Positions 17,047 through 26,257 of a stretch of 64,000 nucleotides of DNA are shown piece by piece (positions within the stretch are counted from its first letter, which is position 1; each line of letters begins with the position of its first letter). Position numbers and translations under genes: made by a program. The notes beneath the pieces were generated by a model that saw nothing but the letters and a program-made list of their open reading frames with translations, did no database searches and had not been told where the DNA came from. Location of the stretch: positions 62,001-126,000 of the forward strand of contig CAJTOJ010000006.1 of assembly GCA_910577665.1 (NCBI GenBank). The letters are read 5' to 3'. Source of the stretch: an uncultured Acetatifactor sp. (GTDB lineage Bacteria; Bacillota; Clostridia; Lachnospirales; Lachnospiraceae).

Positions 17047-18524
17047 TGTCCCTCCGGCGGTGTCTCCGGTGCCGGCGGCGGTGCAGTCAGCATGGCAATC
17101 ACATTCTTCACATGGTCTATACTACCGGTTCCGATCGCTGCCATGATCTGCTCATAGGCTGCAGGATCCGGCGTGGAGACCCCTACCGTGGCAGACCTGG
17201 GCACCATCTTGTAGCTGCTGCTGTTCACCTGGGTGCGGCTGATCTCCACACCGTCCTGGAGCACTACCTTCCACAGCCTTGCCTTATAGCCTACATGGGC
17301 GCTGGCTGTGGTTATATATCCCAGAGGCTGGGACGCATCCGCACTGATATTGTCGGTGGGTGGTACACTCACCTCCAGCACCTCACTATCATAGCGGACC
17401 TGGTACCCCTCCTTACGGGTATCCTTTCCGTAGATGGTGAAGGTTACGTCTTTACCTTCTGTATAGCCCTCAATGTATATGGGATATTCCAGGTTGTTGA
17501 TGAATTTGAAGTCTTTCCCGGAACTCTCCGCAATGGCCGCATCCGCAGATGGATCCACATAAGACACAATCATGGAATGGTTATGTCGTTCTGTGACCTC
17601 CAGCTCAGACAACAGTACCGCATTGTAAAGCGTTGTAGATACCTGGCAGATACCGCCCCCCAGGCTGTCCACTACTTTTCCGTTTAAGTAGGAGCCGGCC
17701 ATCTGGTAGCCGTTTGCCCTGGAAAAAGGCGTCACCACATCGCAGGTGGAAAATTCTTCCCCTGGATACAAAGTGGTTCCATTGATAAAATTGCATCCTA
17801 CTTCTATGTTAACACAGCGGGAAGGCGTAGATGTGCGGAAATTTGTGGTAAAAGTCCCCAGCACATCCTGAACCTGTGCCAGTTCGTCCGGATTGCCCTT
17901 TGGTTCCTCCACCTGTACCTGCAAAGGTATCGTACAGGCCTGGTGATCCCATTGCTGTGTCAGATATTCGTATACTGTATCAATGGAGAGTTCCACATCC
18001 AGGGTATAGCCTGTCTGGCCGCCCACTACCTTAAACTGCCCATTCTCCCTGGTCAGTGTGGCATTCACCGCCTCCATATTATAGGGTTCGCATTTTTCCA
18101 CCAGCACATCACTGATGGCCTGCTGGTCAAATTCCAGTTCAATGGGGTAGACCAGATTCTCCTGTTCCAGATCCTTTAGCACCCTGTACCGCTCTATGAC
18201 ATTGCCTCTGGTTCCCACGGACACCGCTTCCTCCACCAGGGACTGGTTCACCCATTGTACTCCCAGTTCACCAGCTGTCACCGTCACTTCCGTTTCCGCA
18301 GCTGCCAGCAGCGTCACGGATGTCTGCCGCAGTTCCTCCACATATGCCTCTATGGACTCTGTGGCCTGCCCGGCAGTCATTCCTGACAGATCAATATCCC
18401 CGGCATAGATCCCCTTTTTGATGGGCAGATCCTCCGCCTCAGCCCCGTGGACTGGTGTGGCAAACCACAATGTAGCCAGAAACAGCAGTACAAAAGCCCC
18501 TCCTGCCTTCTTCCATTCTCTCAT
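17043..18524 (-). CDS. VanW family protein with peptidoglycan-binding-like domains
   Basis: A 493-residue secreted protein with a signal peptide (GGAFVLLFLATLWFATPVHG). Two YoaR/PG-binding-4-type regions (residues ~35-200, including DIDLSGMTAGQATESIEAYV) are followed by the VanW domain (~225-355) with FSTCDVVTPFSRANGY, GGGICQVSTTLYNAVLLS and ERHNHSM, then a G5-like tail (~360-430) and a Pro-rich end. GGGGAGTATGGT precedes the ATG. It is predicted to act in the cell wall; the biochemical function of VanW is not established. It is the first gene of the four-gene unit ending in trmL. Confidence 0.9.
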   Translation of the reverse strand: MREWKKAGGAFVLLFLATLWFATPVHGAEAEDLPIKKGIYAGDIDLSGMTAGQATESIEAYVEELRQTSVTLLAAAETEVTVTAGELGVQWVNQSLVEEAVSVGTRGNVIERYRVLKDLEQENLVYPIELEFDQQAISDVLVEKCEPYNMEAVNATLTRENGQFKVVGGQTGYTLDVELSIDTVYEYLTQQWDHQACTIPLQVQVEEPKGNPDELAQVQDVLGTFTTNFRTSTPSRCVNIEVGCNFINGTTLYPGEEFSTCDVVTPFSRANGYQMAGSYLNGKVVDSLGGGICQVSTTLYNAVLLSELEVTERHNHSMIVSYVDPSADAAIAESSGKDFKFINNLEYPIYIEGYTEGKDVTFTIYGKDTRKEGYQVRYDSEVLEVSVPPTDNISADASQPLGYITTASAHVGYKARLWKVVLQDGVEISRTQVNSSSYKMVPRSATVGVSTPDPAAYEQIMAAIGTGSIDHVKNVIAMLTAPPPAPETPPEGQ

Positions 18525-18540
18525 ACCATACTCCCCTGCC

Positions 18541-18705
18541 CGCTCTTGGGCGTGTCTGAAAATTCATTCCCGTCATCTGCACGCCCTCCTTGCAGTATAT
18601 TGGCCCTCATGCGGTCAACGTAGCCCACTACGTCTTCCTCATTTGAGTCAAATCTCCCACAATTTGTGACGCACATCTGCCAGAAAGCAATATTCAAACA
18701 CACTC
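18541..18705 (-). repeat. Interspersed repeat family D, copy 2 (long form)
   Basis: Read on the minus strand it contains ATTGCTTTCTGGCAGATG, TGTGGGAGAT, an internal palindromic ACGTAGTGGGCTACGT, and ends GGGAATGAATTTTCAGACAC. The first and last blocks recur at 6151-6231. An open frame through it exists but has no ribosome binding site. It lies just upstream of the VanW gene. Confidence 0.6.
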
Positions 18706-18853
18706 TGGCTGGCACTCCCTTTTACTATAAATGTCCCGATGCCATTCCGGCATTACGAATCAAAAAGCGAAAAACCTATCTGTTTGCGACCTTATTGGGC
18801 TTCCGTTCACCACCCTGCATGTCAGAGGCAGTACACTGCCCTGGCAAGTTGTA

Positions 18854-18894
18854 TGCATCACGTTGCTGTGAGCGGTATAACCGTGAACAGTAAC
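18854..18894 (+). repeat. Interspersed repeat family C, right-end fragment
   Basis: TGCATCACGTTGCTGTGAGC followed by GTGAACAGTAAC matches the right end of the 26531-26659 element (TGCATACGTTGCTGTGAACG, GTGAACAGTAAC). No matching left half was found here. Confidence 0.45.
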
Positions 18895-18943
18895 ACAGTC
18901 TTGCACCGGCAGTGCATACTCATACCCAAGTTCCATTGAATTT

Positions 18944-19048
18944 TCAAGAAAAATATGCTAAAGTAGGTATGACCATGGCAAGCACCAGCAGTATAATAAT
19001 GATTGCGGATACCCGCCGCCTGGTCTTGTTATTGTTCATATTGAACAT
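18944..19048 (-). CDS. 34-residue single-pass membrane peptide
   Basis: The ATG at 19048 is followed by MFNMNNNKTRRRVS and the hydrophobic segment AIIIILLVLAMVIPTLAYF before a TGA. A basic stretch of four Lys/Arg residues (KTRRR) precedes the helix, so the N-terminus is probably cytoplasmic. GGAGGG lies about 10 nt upstream of the ATG. It is transcribed divergently from the membrane-anchored gene at 19106, only 57 bp away. The function is unknown; the composition (basic head, one helix, no tail) is that of a genuine small membrane protein. Confidence 0.55.
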   Translation of the reverse strand: MFNMNNNKTRRRVSAIIIILLVLAMVIPTLAYFS

Positions 19049-19105
19049 AATATGACATCCCTCCATTTTGTCCAAAAATATCAAAACCTTGAAAGGATAT
19101 TATAT

Positions 19106-19723
19106 ATGAGTTTAGTCATTTTGGCAAGTTTATTTGTCCTTATCTTCATTATAGCCTCCAACATCCGGCGGCAGAATAATCTGAAAAAGCAGTCAGAACA
19201 GGAATTCTGGAACCGTGAGCGCCGTTCCAACCAGGTTCGCCGTAAATCCCTGGATAATCTGGACTATATCCAGATCCCACTGGGAGACTTTCCCACTCAC
19301 ATTATGCAGGAGGATCCCACTGTGCTGGAATGTATTGACACCATCATGTCACTTACCTCACAGAAGATCCTGAACCTGGCAGGCTATACCAACACGGACC
19401 TTAAGCTGGAATATGGCACTGCCAATATCACCCTGCTTACCGAGTACGACCAGAACTATACCATCCTGGTACGCACCCTGCAGAAATGGGCGGATATCCT
19501 GCTGGAAAACGGATATGCCGATGAGGCTTCCATCCTAATGGAATACGCTTTCCATACCAGAACAGACATCAGCCGCACCTATTATGCCCTGGCAGATTAC
19601 TGGATCTCCAAGGGAGAGGCCTTCCAGGTGCAGCGCCTCATAGATGCCGCTGAAAAGCTTCCCACTGTCAACCGGAATGCCATTGTCCGTCATCTGAAAG
19701 ACCGCTGTAAGGATCTGACATAA
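19106..19723 (+). CDS. Membrane-anchored hypothetical protein
   Basis: A 205-residue protein with one N-terminal transmembrane segment (MSLVILASLFVLIFIIAS) followed by a charged, Arg/Asn-rich stretch and a soluble, largely helical domain (residues ~60-205). Segments such as LLENGYADEASILMEYAF and ALADYWISKGEAFQVQRLI suggest TPR-like helical hairpins, though no repeat consensus is certain. The start was placed at 19106 because AAAGGA lies 8 nt upstream; an in-frame ATG at 19052 is unsupported. No function is recognised. Confidence 0.7.
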   Translation: MSLVILASLFVLIFIIASNIRRQNNLKKQSEQEFWNRERRSNQVRRKSLDNLDYIQIPLGDFPTHIMQEDPTVLECIDTIMSLTSQKILNLAGYTNTDLKLEYGTANITLLTEYDQNYTILVRTLQKWADILLENGYADEASILMEYAFHTRTDISRTYYALADYWISKGEAFQVQRLIDAAEKLPTVNRNAIVRHLKDRCKDLT

Positions 19724-19816
19724 CATCCGGGCAATCACGTATACTTGCGCACATGGTGCTTCAGCTGCACAAGCAAACAGCGAAACGATGCAGGCCTGGA
19801 AGCTGCCTTTTGGGCT

Positions 19817-20518
19817 TCACCTGCCGAACCGTGCCAGAATCTTGTCCGTCATACGGCTTGCCTCACTTCTGGAGAGCTGTTCCACATCCACTCCCAGTTC
19901 TATTTTATGCCGCCTGGCCAGAAGGTATAACTTATCCTTCTGGAATCTGGTGGCCGGGGTATCCCTTTTTACCCGGAATACCTGTTCCACAGGCTCAAAC
20001 AGGGAGTCTCCTGTCTCACCAAATTGCTCTGCAAGCCGCCGGTATAGTGCCTGGGTGGCCACGGCATCCTCCAGCGCCCGGTGGGCCTGATGGGGAATCC
20101 CATAATATGCACATAAAAAGTCCAGATTCCTGTGTTCCAGCTGGGACAGGTATTTTCTGGCAATCCGCAAGGTATCCACCGCCTGCTTTCGGAACTCTAT
20201 CCGCTGGTCTACGGCCGCTTTCTTCAAGAAAGAAAAATCAAACAGCACACTGTGCCCCAGAAGTGGCAGATCCGCCAGGAACTCCAGAAGGTCCGGAAGT
20301 ATCTGTCCGATCACAGGCGCAGTCTTCAGTTCCTCATCCCGGATACCCGTAAGGGCGGCTATCTCAGGATCCAGCTTCCTGCCAGGATTCACCAAGGTGG
20401 AAAAAGTCCCTGTGACTGTCCCGTCTATCACCTTAACCGCTCCAATCTCTGTGATCTTGTCCCACCTGGGATTCAAGCCAGTGGTCTCTAAATCAATGCT
20501 GATGTAGGAATGCATCAT
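19817..20518 (-). CDS. DEDDh 3'-5' exonuclease (DnaQ/PolC epsilon-like)
   Basis: A 233-residue exonuclease of the DnaQ family. Exo I is SIDLETTGLNP, Exo II is HSVLFDFSFLKK, and Exo III is HRALEDAVAT, giving all four acidic residues and the catalytic histidine. Length fits a stand-alone epsilon-like proofreader or RNase T-type nuclease. Its start overlaps the end of the radical SAM gene by 26 bp, making it the last gene of the gal-phosphoesterase-radical SAM operon. The substrate is unknown. Confidence 0.88.
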   Translation of the reverse strand: MMHSYISIDLETTGLNPRWDKITEIGAVKVIDGTVTGTFSTLVNPGRKLDPEIAALTGIRDEELKTAPVIGQILPDLLEFLADLPLLGHSVLFDFSFLKKAAVDQRIEFRKQAVDTLRIARKYLSQLEHRNLDFLCAYYGIPHQAHRALEDAVATQALYRRLAEQFGETGDSLFEPVEQVFRVKRDTPATRFQKDKLYLLARRHKIELGVDVEQLSRSEASRMTDKILARFGR

Positions 20519-22421
20519 TTTGGTCTTTGCTCCGTAAATCTGTATGATCTGGTAAATCCAATGGCGTCTGCCCCATCACACACCAGCTATCCGCCTCCCC
20601 ACTCACCGGATCACGCCTGCGATAATCAAACAGGACAAAATATAATTCCTGTCCATAGGATTCCTGCCATCCTGCCATTTTCTCCCTGTCCCACACCGGG
20701 CAGTTAAAAACTTCCATATGGGTCATTTTTTCAAGCTGCCTGCTGTCATAGCCATCATATCCTGGCAGATACTGCTGGCGGAAATCCCTGCTGCGGTAGA
20801 ATCCCTTCAGCTTCTCCCTGTACCCGGACAAATCCATGGCAAACTCCGGCCTGCTCTTCATATTCTCTCTGAGGTACAGGTCATACACAAGCAATTCCCG
20901 GTATGCTGCTTCCCTGCCACCATCGTATTCCCTTGCAAATGCCAGCAGCACCTGGTAACGGTAAACCCTGGCCGGGCTGTTTTCAAAATAGCCGTTCCGT
21001 TCATAAAAAGCCGCCAGCGCCTCATACATGGCAAAAGGACTCTCAAAAGCCTGTTCCAGAAAAGGCATTGTGTGTGTAAACTGCCTGCTGTTATAGTACA
21101 GTTCCACCATCTCTTCGATCCCCTTCAGATGCAACACGTCCTCATAGGACAGCCATCTGGTATACAGAACCTCATAGGGAGGCTGTCCCTGGTAGCAGAT
21201 TCCGTACTCCCTGGCCCGTTTGGCCATCTCTGAACCCTTTAGTACCTTTAGGAACCCCAGCTGAAGCTGTTCCGGACCCATGCGGTAGACCCGGTTGAAG
21301 GAAGCCCTGAAGCTGGCATAGTCTTCCCAGGGCAGTCCCGCAATGAGATCCAGGTGCCTGTGTACATTGCCAGTCTGCCCAATGGATGCCACTGCCCAAT
21401 CCAGCCGCTCCAGGTCCATGGTGCGCCGGATAGCCTGCAAAGTACGCGGATTACAGGACTGCACACCCATTTCCAGCTGGACCAGTCCCGGACGGAAACG
21501 GTTTAACAGTGCAATCTCTTCCTCCCCCAGAAGATCCCCCGCTATCTCAAAATGAAAGTTTGTGACACCATTGTCATGTTCTAGAAGATACTGCCATATA
21601 CCCAGGGCATGTTCCCGGTTACAGTTGAATGTCCTGTCCACAAATTTCACTTGTTTTACCTTTTTGTCCAGGAAAAACTGTAGCTCCCTCTTCACAGTCT
21701 CCAGGTTCCGCAGCCGTACCCTCCTGTCAAGGGAGGAGAGACAATAGCTGCATCGGAAAGGGCATCCACGGGCAGACTCATAGTACAGAATACGGTTCTC
21801 AAAGGGAGCCGGGTCTTCATACAGGAACGGGATATTGTCCAGATCCGCCTTTAGACGGGACGCAGTATACCCGGAGGGCAGACATAGTCCCGGAACATCT
21901 GTAAGAGAGGGGATATTGCCAGACCCAGGATCCTTTCCGGATTCTACATTGTCTGCCGGGACATTGTCAGACATAGGAAAGGTTTCAGGCTCTGTACCGT
22001 CCCCGGAAATGTCCCCCCTTACAGAATGGGTGTCCAGGTAATAGGCCATCAGCTCCCGGAAGGTTTCTTCCCCTTCCCCCACCATGATCCCGGTAAGCTG
22101 GGGATATTCCCTTAGTATCGCAGCAGCATCGCAGGACACCTCCGGGCCGCCCAGCCACAGGGCCGTCCGGGGCAGAAGCTTGGGAATCTCCTGCAGAAGC
22201 TCCCGGATCAGCTTCCAGTTCCAGATATAGCAGGAAAATCCGATGGCATCGGGTTTCCTGCGGTAAATATCTGCCAGGATCCGGGATGGATACTGGTTGA
22301 TGGTATACTCTGCCAGCTCCACATGGCTTCTTGCCTTCTCCCCCACACAGGCCCGCAGGCTGTATATTGCCGGATTGGAATGGATAAATTTAGCGTTCAC
22401 TGCCACCAATAGAAATCTCAT
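20493..22421 (-). CDS. B12-binding-domain radical SAM protein (DUF4080 type)
   Basis: A 642-residue protein. The N-terminal ~130 residues resemble a cobalamin-binding Rossmann domain (VNAKFIHSNPAIYSLR, GFSCYIWNW, WLGGPEVS, GEGEETFRELMAYYL). A low-complexity insert (~145-180) precedes the radical SAM core with the 4Fe-4S motif RGCPFRCSYC, then HLDLIAGLPWEDY. The C-terminal third (YYNSRQFTHTMPFLEQAF and on) fits the DUF4080 extension. The ATG at 22421 overlaps the phosphoesterase stop by 4 bp and has GGAGAGG upstream. The reaction is unknown; methyltransfer or rearrangement chemistry on an unidentified substrate is possible. Confidence 0.88.
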   Translation of the reverse strand: MRFLLVAVNAKFIHSNPAIYSLRACVGEKARSHVELAEYTINQYPSRILADIYRRKPDAIGFSCYIWNWKLIRELLQEIPKLLPRTALWLGGPEVSCDAAAILREYPQLTGIMVGEGEETFRELMAYYLDTHSVRGDISGDGTEPETFPMSDNVPADNVESGKDPGSGNIPSLTDVPGLCLPSGYTASRLKADLDNIPFLYEDPAPFENRILYYESARGCPFRCSYCLSSLDRRVRLRNLETVKRELQFFLDKKVKQVKFVDRTFNCNREHALGIWQYLLEHDNGVTNFHFEIAGDLLGEEEIALLNRFRPGLVQLEMGVQSCNPRTLQAIRRTMDLERLDWAVASIGQTGNVHRHLDLIAGLPWEDYASFRASFNRVYRMGPEQLQLGFLKVLKGSEMAKRAREYGICYQGQPPYEVLYTRWLSYEDVLHLKGIEEMVELYYNSRQFTHTMPFLEQAFESPFAMYEALAAFYERNGYFENSPARVYRYQVLLAFAREYDGGREAAYRELLVYDLYLRENMKSRPEFAMDLSGYREKLKGFYRSRDFRQQYLPGYDGYDSRQLEKMTHMEVFNCPVWDREKMAGWQESYGQELYFVLFDYRRRDPVSGEADSWCVMGQTPLDLPDHTDLRSKDQNDAFLHQH

Positions 22422-23362
22422 AATCCAAACCTCTCCGCCAGCCTCTCCCACTCTTCCTCCGGTACTTCAGAGGCAGAGGGAACCCCCAGTTCCCTGGCCC
22501 GCTCCTCCATGGCAAGCACAGAATGGAAAAAATAGTTCACACCTGTCACAAGGCTCTTCTTCACCGCTTTGTTCAGTACCCTGCCCATCTCATCCACACC
22601 ACTCTCTCCAAAAGCACGCAGATATCCCTCCACATCGTAGGAAATGGACAGAAGTTCTGCCTCCCACCCCTGACTGTCCCCTGTAAGCATGGCGAATTGT
22701 GCATGCCTGCCCTGGCCATCCATGCAGAGCCCCAGGGAACCGGGATTGATGTAGGTCTTGCTCTGCCAGACTCCCCCGCCCCACATGTCTTGTCCCTGTG
22801 ACCTCTTCTGGAACATATCCTTTTCCTGGCAGGATCGTCCCTGCCCATCCCCTTCCCACTGGTAAATCTCCTGGTGATGGCTATGTCCGCCCAAAAGACA
22901 GGAATAGGGAAGCTTCCCCATGACAGCTTCCCTCAGTCCTTCTTCCATATATACATTCCCCCGCACCCGCCCAGGTGTCCCATGGCAGATGTAGAGAGCA
23001 GGACATCCCTCCACACACACCTCCCGTTCCGTGGGCAGGGATGCGAAAAACATCATATCCTCCTTCCGCATCTGTCCCAAGGTATAAAATAAGGTACCAT
23101 TGGAGGAAGATGGCTTCCAGCCCTGGTGATTGTCCCGGTTATCCAGCAGATACTCTTCCCGGTTGCCCCGGATCACATAGCAAGGCAGTTCCTGCTGCAT
23201 TCCATAGAGAAGATCCAATGTCCGCAGGGGATAAGGTCCATCCGTTACATAATCCCCCAGGCAGATCACACCATCCACTGGATGCTCCCCCAGATATGCC
23301 AGAAATGCCTCAAATGCCTTGAAATTGCCGTGGATATCACTGATCAGAGCCAGCCTTACCAT
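22418..23362 (-). CDS. Calcineurin-like metallophosphoesterase
   Basis: A 314-residue protein with the dimetal phosphoesterase motifs SDIHGNFKAF, CLGDYVTDGP, IRGNREEYLL, HGTPG and GGHSHHQ. It resembles YfcE-like phosphodiesterases but has a long loop (~190-215) rich in Gln/Gly and a C-terminal helical extension. The start at 23362 has AAAGGAG 7 nt upstream; an upstream open frame was rejected because it overlaps galT. It sits 31 bp after galT. The substrate cannot be assigned. Confidence 0.88.
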   Translation of the reverse strand: MVRLALISDIHGNFKAFEAFLAYLGEHPVDGVICLGDYVTDGPYPLRTLDLLYGMQQELPCYVIRGNREEYLLDNRDNHQGWKPSSSNGTLFYTLGQMRKEDMMFFASLPTEREVCVEGCPALYICHGTPGRVRGNVYMEEGLREAVMGKLPYSCLLGGHSHHQEIYQWEGDGQGRSCQEKDMFQKRSQGQDMWGGGVWQSKTYINPGSLGLCMDGQGRHAQFAMLTGDSQGWEAELLSISYDVEGYLRAFGESGVDEMGRVLNKAVKKSLVTGVNYFFHSVLAMEERARELGVPSASEVPEEEWERLAERFGL

Positions 23363-23393
23363 TCCATGTCTCCTTTCCCGTCCAATCTTCCAG

Positions 23394-24962
23394 TCATCCA
23401 ATCGTCTGTAAAAACCGGTCAAAGGCCGCCTGCCCTTCTGGTGTCCTCTTATAAACGCCTGCGTCCTCCAGCACTTCCATAAACACCAGGCCGATCTCTT
23501 TCTCAATGATTGCATCTATATTAGCAGCATCCATCCTGTCATATTTCGGAGCAAATTCCTCCACCCAGTCAGCATGTTTGGCCAGCAAGACATCTGCCCG
23601 CAGGTCACCTCCGGCCAGCAGCACTTCCTTCAGCCGGGCCATCTCCTCCTTCAGGCGGGCAGGCAGCACCGCCAGCCCCATGACCTCAATGAGACCGATG
23701 TTCTCCTTCTTGATATGGTGCAGCTTTCCATGGGGATGATAGACCCCCAGAGGATGCTCTTCCGTGGTGATATTGTTGCGCAGCACCAGATCCAGTTCAA
23801 AATTCTCTCCCCGCTTCCTGGCAATAGGGGTTATGGTGTTGTGGGGTTCCCCGCCTGTGTAAGCATAAACAAAAGCTTCCTCATCTGTGTATCCCCTCCA
23901 TTTTTCCAGAATCACATCTGCCAGGGCAATGATGCGGTCCGTATCTGCGCCACTCAGCCGGATCACGGACATAGGCCAGTTCACCACGCCTGCCGCTATA
24001 TCCTCATATCCTGTTACCTGGAAAGTACGCTCCACAGGTGCCTTGGCCATGGCAAACTCATAATGCCCACCCTGGAAATGGTCATGGCTAAGGATGGATC
24101 CACCCACAATGGGCAGATCTGCATTGGATCCCACAAAATAATGGGGGAACTGCTTCACAAAGTCAAACAGCTTGCAGAACGTGGCATGCTCAATCTTCAT
24201 GGGCACATGGCTGGAATTGAATACAATACAATGCTCATTATAGTACACATAGGGCGAATACTGGAACCCCCACCTGCTTCCATTGATGATCACAGGAATG
24301 ATACGGTGGTTCTGCCTGGCAGGATGATTCACCCGGCCTGCATACCCCTCATTCTCCCAGCACAGCAGACACTTGGGATATCCGGACTGCTTCGCATTCT
24401 TCGCCGCTGCAATGGCCTTGGGATCTTTTTCTGGCTTGGACAGGTTGATGGTAATGTCCAGATCCCCGTATTTTGTGGGGGCAATCCACTTCATGTCCTT
24501 ACAGACCCGGTATCTTCTGATATAATCGGAATCCTGGCTCAGCTTGTAGTAATAATCCGTGGCAACCTCCGGAGACTGTGTCTCATATAATTCATGGAAC
24601 CTGCGGATCACTTCACTGGGCCTGGGCATCAGTATTCCCATTATCCTTGTATCAAAGAGATCCCGGTACGTCACTGTGTTCTCCTCCAGAAGCCCTTTTT
24701 CGTATGCATAGTCACACATACGGCCAAGGAGCTGTTCCAGGCAGGTTCCCTGGTCACCTGGCTCCATGGCAGTCCCCTCCCCCTCCAGATCTTCCTGCTC
24801 TTCCAGTTCCTCCAGACCAAACAGCTCAAGCAGGCGATTGGTGGTATAGATCACATCATCCGGCTGCACCAGTCCTGTCTGTACACCATATGTTACAAGT
24901 TCCCTGACATCTGCCTGTATCATATCTGTTTGTATCATCCCTGTCTCTTGCACCATTTCCAT
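23394..24962 (-). CDS. galT: UDP-glucose-hexose-1-phosphate uridylyltransferase (type 2)
   Basis: Leloir-pathway enzyme that exchanges UMP between UDP-glucose and galactose-1-phosphate. At 522 residues it belongs to the long Firmicutes GalT family rather than the shorter E. coli type. Motifs include PKCLLCWENEGYAGR, YFVGSNADLP and the nucleophile region LSHDHFQGG. The first ATG (24962) and another two codons in (24956) are both close to GGAGAAGGGG, so the exact start is uncertain. A Glu/acid-rich loop (~51-62) is inserted near the N-terminus. galK lies 128 bp upstream on the same strand. Confidence 0.96.
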   Translation of the reverse strand: MEMVQETGMIQTDMIQADVRELVTYGVQTGLVQPDDVIYTTNRLLELFGLEELEEQEDLEGEGTAMEPGDQGTCLEQLLGRMCDYAYEKGLLEENTVTYRDLFDTRIMGILMPRPSEVIRRFHELYETQSPEVATDYYYKLSQDSDYIRRYRVCKDMKWIAPTKYGDLDITINLSKPEKDPKAIAAAKNAKQSGYPKCLLCWENEGYAGRVNHPARQNHRIIPVIINGSRWGFQYSPYVYYNEHCIVFNSSHVPMKIEHATFCKLFDFVKQFPHYFVGSNADLPIVGGSILSHDHFQGGHYEFAMAKAPVERTFQVTGYEDIAAGVVNWPMSVIRLSGADTDRIIALADVILEKWRGYTDEEAFVYAYTGGEPHNTITPIARKRGENFELDLVLRNNITTEEHPLGVYHPHGKLHHIKKENIGLIEVMGLAVLPARLKEEMARLKEVLLAGGDLRADVLLAKHADWVEEFAPKYDRMDAANIDAIIEKEIGLVFMEVLEDAGVYKRTPEGQAAFDRFLQTIG

Positions 24963-25090
24963 CCCCTTCTCCGTTTCTGTGCCATATCACACATTTCCAA
25001 CACCCTGTCGTATATCCTGCGCAGGAACCTGCAGAAAACAGCTGAAAATCCCATAAAACCAGCTTAACTACCTTCATGGCAGCCTGTCTG

Positions 25091-26257
25091 TCACGCCAGC
25101 ACGCAAGGTCCGTCTCCCACTTCTACTACATAGAAATCAGCAGCATATCCGATTTTCCCTAGATACGCCTTACCAACCTGCTCTATGAAAGTGTCAATGG
25201 CCTCATCCTTTACGATGCTGACAGTGCATCCCCCAAAGCCAGCCCCTGTCATACGGGAGCCAATAACCCCTTCTACCTTCCAGGCTTCCTCCACCAGGGT
25301 ATCCAGTTCCACACCTGTGACCTCGTAATCATCCCGCAGGGACACATGGGAGGCATTCATCAACTGGCCGAACAGGGTGATATCACCTTTTTTCAAGGCA
25401 TCCACAGCCTTGACCGTGCGCTGGTTCTCATATACGGCATGCCTTGCCCGCCTTCTGCGGACCTCACTGGCTATAGATGCGCTGTGTTTCTCAAAGGTCT
25501 CTTCATCCAGATCTCCCAGTCCTTTCAGCTGTACCACCTGCTGCAGTTCCCCCAGAGCCGTTTCGCACTCGCTGCGGCGCTCGTTGTACTTGGAATCTCC
25601 CAGACCTCTCTTTTTGTTGCTACAGGCGATAACAATCTTCGCACCTTCCAGTGTAATGGGCGCATATTCGTAGGACAGATCCGCCGTATCCAGGAAAATT
25701 GCATGATCCCTCTTTCCCATGGCAATGGCGAACTGATCCATGATACCACAGTTTACTTTATTGAACTGGTTCTCCGAGAACTGGCCGATCAGCGCCAGAT
25801 CCTGGTTCGTCACGTCAAATCCGAAGAAATCCCGCAGGATAAACCCAGTGAGTACCTCCACAGAAGCCGAGGAGGACAGACCAGAACCATTGGGAATATT
25901 GCCATTCAGCAGCAGATCCATGCCACAGGGAATCTTCATGCCCCTCTGTTCAAAAGCCCACATCACCCCCTTGGGGTAATTGGTCCAACGGGCTGCCTCA
26001 GAAGGCACCAGATCCTCCAGGGAAGACTCCAATATCCCAAGTCCGTCAAAATTCATGGAGTAAAACCGAAGCCTGTTGTCTTCCCGCTTTCTGGCCACCC
26101 CATATGTGCCAATCGTCAGCGCACAGGGAAACACATGCCCCCCGTTATAATCCGTGTGCTCCCCGATCAGATTCACACGACCAGGGGCAAAATACGCCTT
26201 TGCCCCTGGCGCATCCCCAAATACTTCCTGGAATTTCTTCAGAATAATGTCCTTCAT
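25091..26257 (-). CDS. galK: Galactokinase
   Basis: A 388-residue GHMP kinase that phosphorylates galactose at C1 with ATP. The galactose signature APGRVNLIGEHTDYNGG and the GHMP ATP-loop NGNIPNGSGLSSSAS are both intact, as is the C-terminal GAGFGGCTVSI. GGAGAGGGT precedes the ATG. It leads the operon galK-galT-phosphoesterase-radical SAM-exonuclease; galE is not in the window. Confidence 0.97.
   Translation of the reverse strand: MKDIILKKFQEVFGDAPGAKAYFAPGRVNLIGEHTDYNGGHVFPCALTIGTYGVARKREDNRLRFYSMNFDGLGILESSLEDLVPSEAARWTNYPKGVMWAFEQRGMKIPCGMDLLLNGNIPNGSGLSSSASVEVLTGFILRDFFGFDVTNQDLALIGQFSENQFNKVNCGIMDQFAIAMGKRDHAIFLDTADLSYEYAPITLEGAKIVIACSNKKRGLGDSKYNERRSECETALGELQQVVQLKGLGDLDEETFEKHSASIASEVRRRRARHAVYENQRTVKAVDALKKGDITLFGQLMNASHVSLRDDYEVTGVELDTLVEEAWKVEGVIGSRMTGAGFGGCTVSIVKDEAIDTFIEQVGKAYLGKIGYAADFYVVEVGDGPCVLA

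Noticed and set aside
18521..18715. Open frame over repeat D copy 2 as a protein
   Set aside because: No ribosome binding site; the shared pattern with 6151-6231 is at DNA level and breaks the frame there.
22418..23515. Longer form of the phosphoesterase starting at 23515
   Set aside because: It would overlap the end of galT; the ATG at 23362 has a clear AAAGGAG site.
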